DNA of 9,059 nt from Shewanella sp. (GTDB lineage: Bacteria > Pseudomonadota > Gammaproteobacteria > Enterobacterales > Shewanellaceae). The stretch spans positions 1-9,059 of the forward strand of contig SDWK01000919.1 in NCBI GenBank assembly GCA_004195335.1. The letters are read 5' to 3'. The position numbers were made by a program, and so were the translations under genes. The stretch's first letter is position 1. Every line of letters begins with the position of its first letter. The notes below the pieces were generated by a model. It did not search any database, was not told where the DNA came from, and worked only from the letters and a program-made list of their open reading frames with translations. Positions 7,362-9,059 of this stretch are shown here, one piece after another.

Positions 7362-7383
7362 ACTCAGTGTGTTAGCACTGAGT
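7362..7383 (+). other. Hairpin in the nrdA-nrdB spacer (possible attenuator)
   Basis: ACTCAGTG (7362-7369) and CACTGAGT (7376-7383) form an 8-bp stem with loop TGTTAG, followed by TTTGTTAT. It starts 14 bases after the nrdA stop. The T-run is short, so it is more likely a partial terminator or an mRNA-stability element than a full stop, since nrdB must be expressed from the same message unless it has its own promoter. Confidence 0.5.
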
Positions 7384-7400
7384 TTGTTATCAATTTTAAT

Positions 7401-7417
7401 AGGGGCATGAAGCCCCT
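7401..7417 (+). other. GC-rich hairpin before the nrdB ribosome-binding site
   Basis: AGGGGC (7401-7406) and GCCCCT (7412-7417) pair around ATGAA. The nrdB Shine-Dalgarno GGAAGA at 7425-7430 lies 7 bases beyond and stays free. It could set a 5' end after processing or affect nrdB translation; the role is inferred. Confidence 0.45.
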
Positions 7418-7434
7418 GTATTCTGGAAGAAACC

Positions 7435-8565
7435 ATGGCCTATTCTACTTTTTGTCAAACACCTAACGATGCACGTCTAGAACCTATGTTTTTAGGACAG
7501 TCGGTCAACGTGGCTCGTTACGACGTGCAAAAATATGAAGTGTTTGAAAAGCTGATTGAGAAGCAACTTTCATTTTTCTGGCGACCAGAAGAAGTTGATG
7601 TCAGTAAAGATAAGATTGATTATGCTGCCCTTCCAGATCATGAAAAGCACATTTTCATCTCAAACTTAAAATACCAGACTCTGCTTGATTCAATTCAGGG
7701 ACGTTCCCCTAACGTTGCCTTCTTACCTTTGGTATCGCTACCTGAGCTTGAAACTTGGATTGAGACGTGGTCTTTTTCTGAAACCATTCACTCACGCTCT
7801 TATACACATATTATTCGTAATATCGTCAACGACCCATCAGTCATTTTCGATGATATTGTTGAAAACAAAGAGATATTAAAGCGTGCCACTGATATCGCTG
7901 AATATTACGATGTCTTGATTAGATTGACTCAGGCATTTCATCTACTAGGTGAAGGTACTCATCAAATTGATGGTAAAGAGCTTGTTGTTACCAAACGTGA
8001 AATTAAAAAAGCCCTCTACCTTTGCATGATGTCAGTGAACGTATTAGAAGCGATTCGTTTCTATGTTAGTTTCGCCTGCTCTTTTGCATTCGCCGAGCGT
8101 AGGGTAATGGAAGGTAACGCTAAAATCATTCGCTTAATTGCACGTGATGAAGCTTTGCATCTCAATAGTACTCAACACATGATTAAAATCATGCAAGCGG
8201 GTAAAGATGATCCAGAGATGGGTGAGATAGCGAAAGAGTGTGAACAGCAAGCTTACGATATTTTCGTTAAAGCGGCCGAGCAGGAAAAAGAATGGGCCCA
8301 ATATTTGTTTAAAGATGGCTCAATGATCGGCCTAAATGAACAGATCTTATGCCAGTATGTTGAGTTCATCACTAACGAACGCATGAAGTCGGTTAATTTA
8401 GCGCAGCCATACCCTCAAATAACCAATCCGTTACCTTGGATGAAAACCTGGTTAGAGAGTGACTCGGTTCAAGTCGCGCCGCAGGAAGTGGAAGTGTCTT
8501 CTTACCTTGTTGGCCAGATCGACTCATCAATCGATGAGACCGAATTTGAAGACTTTGACCTTTAA
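7435..8565 (+). CDS. nrdB: Class Ia ribonucleoside-diphosphate reductase, beta subunit
   Basis: This is the radical-generating subunit of ribonucleotide reductase, a ferritin-like helical protein with a diiron-oxo centre and stable tyrosyl radical. The product is 376 aa, the same as E. coli. Counting the initiator Met, the iron ligands are Asp85, Glu116, His119, Glu205, Glu239 and His242, the radical is Tyr123, and Trp49 and Asp238 belong to the electron-transfer path. Near the C-terminus, [20 protein letters not shown] carries Tyr357 (E. coli Tyr356), which relays the radical to NrdA, followed by an acidic tail that docks on NrdA. ATG 7435 has GGAAGA 4 bases upstream. It is 87 bases after nrdA and its last 32 bases overlap yfaE in another frame. 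Confidence 0.99.
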   Translation: MAYSTFCQTPNDARLEPMFLGQSVNVARYDVQKYEVFEKLIEKQLSFFWRPEEVDVSKDKIDYAALPDHEKHIFISNLKYQTLLDSIQGRSPNVAFLPLVSLPELETWIETWSFSETIHSRSYTHIIRNIVNDPSVIFDDIVENKEILKRATDIAEYYDVLIRLTQAFHLLGEGTHQIDGKELVVTKREIKKALYLCMMSVNVLEAIRFYVSFACSFAFAERRVMEGNAKIIRLIARDEALHLNSTQHMIKIMQAGKDDPEMGEIAKECEQQAYDIFVKAAEQEKEWAQYLFKDGSMIGLNEQILCQYVEFITNERMKSVNLAQPYPQITNPLPWMKTWLESDSVQVAPQEVEVSSYLVGQIDSSIDETEFEDFDL

Positions 8566-8899
8566 TCCACGCTTTAAAAAAGCACCAATCGTCAGTCTTC
8601 AAGGCCAACCTGTGTTGCTGTTTACTCAGCAACACTCAAATCTCTTGATGGCATTGGAGCAAAAGAAGATAAGCGTCTTTTCAGAGTGCCGCAATGGTTA
8701 TTGCGGTGCCTGTAAAACCAAGATAAACAAGGGTCGGGTGATTTACCATTCCGAGCCACTGGTTCATCTTGAAAAAGATGAATGTCTGCCCTGCTGTTGT
8801 ATGCCAGAAGGTGATCTCGATTTAGATTTATCCGCCGAAGACGCTCAGGTCGTCAGGGCAGCACCTAGGTATAAGAATCCAATATATGAAAAAGCCTGA
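8534..8899 (+). CDS. yfaE: 2Fe-2S ferredoxin YfaE, NrdB cofactor maintenance
   Basis: This is a plant-type 2Fe-2S ferredoxin. In E. coli YfaE reduces met-NrdB and helps assemble and maintain its diferric-tyrosyl cofactor. The cluster motif C-x4-C-x2-C is at Cys52, Cys57 and Cys60 ([11 protein letters not shown]), and the fourth ligand lies in LPCCC, most likely Cys87. The alignable core starts near residue 16. With ATG 8534 the protein is 121 aa against 84 in E. coli, with about 15 extra N-terminal and 22 extra C-terminal residues. The start is uncertain: ATG 8534 has no clear Shine-Dalgarno, and TTG 8546, which has a GAG about 7 bases upstream, would give 117 aa. A GTG or ATG further upstream is not needed, as the core is already complete. 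Both starts lie inside nrdB, so translation is probably coupled to it. No strong terminator follows; the repeat begins 18 bases later. Confidence 0.92.
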   Translation: MRPNLKTLTFNPRFKKAPIVSLQGQPVLLFTQQHSNLLMALEQKKISVFSECRNGYCGACKTKINKGRVIYHSEPLVHLEKDECLPCCCMPEGDLDLDLSAEDAQVVRAAPRYKNPIYEKA

Positions 8900-8917
8900 A
8901 TGCCTTCTCGATACTTA

Positions 8918-9059
8918 ATACCAATCGGTATAAAGATGTGATCGCTCAGCGAGAATTTAACGCTTCTGAGGCAAGGTCATTAATTGCTCCTGCATAAATG
9001 ACATTTGCAACATCCATGTTGCTCGCAACGAGTGAAGAACATAGTTATTCTACGTTTAA
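8918..9059 (+). repeat. Structured dispersed repeat, right copy with 49-base module (runs off the window)
   Basis: It begins with ATACCAATCGGTAT (8918-8931) and is the same element as at the left end in inverted orientation. Blocks 8918-8976 and 9026-9059 match the left copy at 90 of 93 positions. Between them lies a 49-base stretch (8977-9025) absent from the left copy. That stretch holds two hairpins: GTCATT (8976-8981) with AATGAC (8997-9002), and GCAACAT (9007-9013) with ATGTTGC (9016-9022). The inner stem AACATAG/CTACGTT (9038-9044, 9050-9056) is present; the outer partner arms would lie beyond 9059. It sits directly downstream of yfaE and may form part of its 3' end. Confidence 0.8.

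Noticed and set aside
3940..8899. A novel multi-gene system within the coding region
   Set aside because: Every gene is assignable to a known family with intact catalytic residues and a conserved order; no unknown gene cluster is present.

Overview
The window is a conserved chromosomal block of a gammaproteobacterium, most likely Shewanella or a close marine relative. Protein similarity to E. coli GyrA, UbiG, NrdA, NrdB and YfaE is high over nearly full length. The order gyrA / ubiG – HAD phosphatase – nrdA – nrdB – yfaE matches what I recall for Shewanella. Species cannot be fixed without a search. I see no phage, transposase, toxin–antitoxin, defence or CRISPR genes. The protein-coding content is ordinary housekeeping; the less ordinary material is in the non-coding parts.

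Layout. 1-136: one copy of a structured repeat. 148-174: gyrA terminator. 202-2928 (minus): gyrA, DNA gyrase subunit A. 2929-3213: divergent gyrA/ubiG promoter region with a possible FNR-type site. 3214-3939 (plus): ubiG. 3940-4635 (plus): a HAD phosphatase best read as MupP, starting directly after the ubiG stop. 4636-5058: 423 bases without a convincing gene, holding a GATC cluster, a perfect DnaA box, a candidate nrdA promoter, a pair of NrdR boxes at helical spacing, and a leader with an 8-bp-arm palindrome. 5059-7347: nrdA. 7348-7434: spacer with two hairpins. 7435-8565: nrdB. 8534-8899: yfaE, overlapping the nrdB end. 8918-9059: a second copy of the repeat, inverted relative to the first and running off the window.

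How the genes work together. NrdA and NrdB are the two subunits of aerobic class Ia ribonucleotide reductase, and YfaE is the 2Fe-2S ferredoxin that serves the NrdB iron/tyrosyl-radical cofactor. The upstream region has the sites expected of a gene tied both to dNTP level (NrdR) and to replication initiation (DnaA). UbiG performs the O-methylations of ubiquinone synthesis. Its partner phosphatase probably belongs to cell-wall sugar recycling and shares only transcription. GyrA supplies negative supercoiling.

The best candidate for something under-described is the repeat. The two copies face outward at the downstream ends of gyrA and yfaE and match at 90 of 93 aligned bases. The left copy can fold into four nested stems. 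The right copy carries an extra 49-base module that is itself two hairpins.
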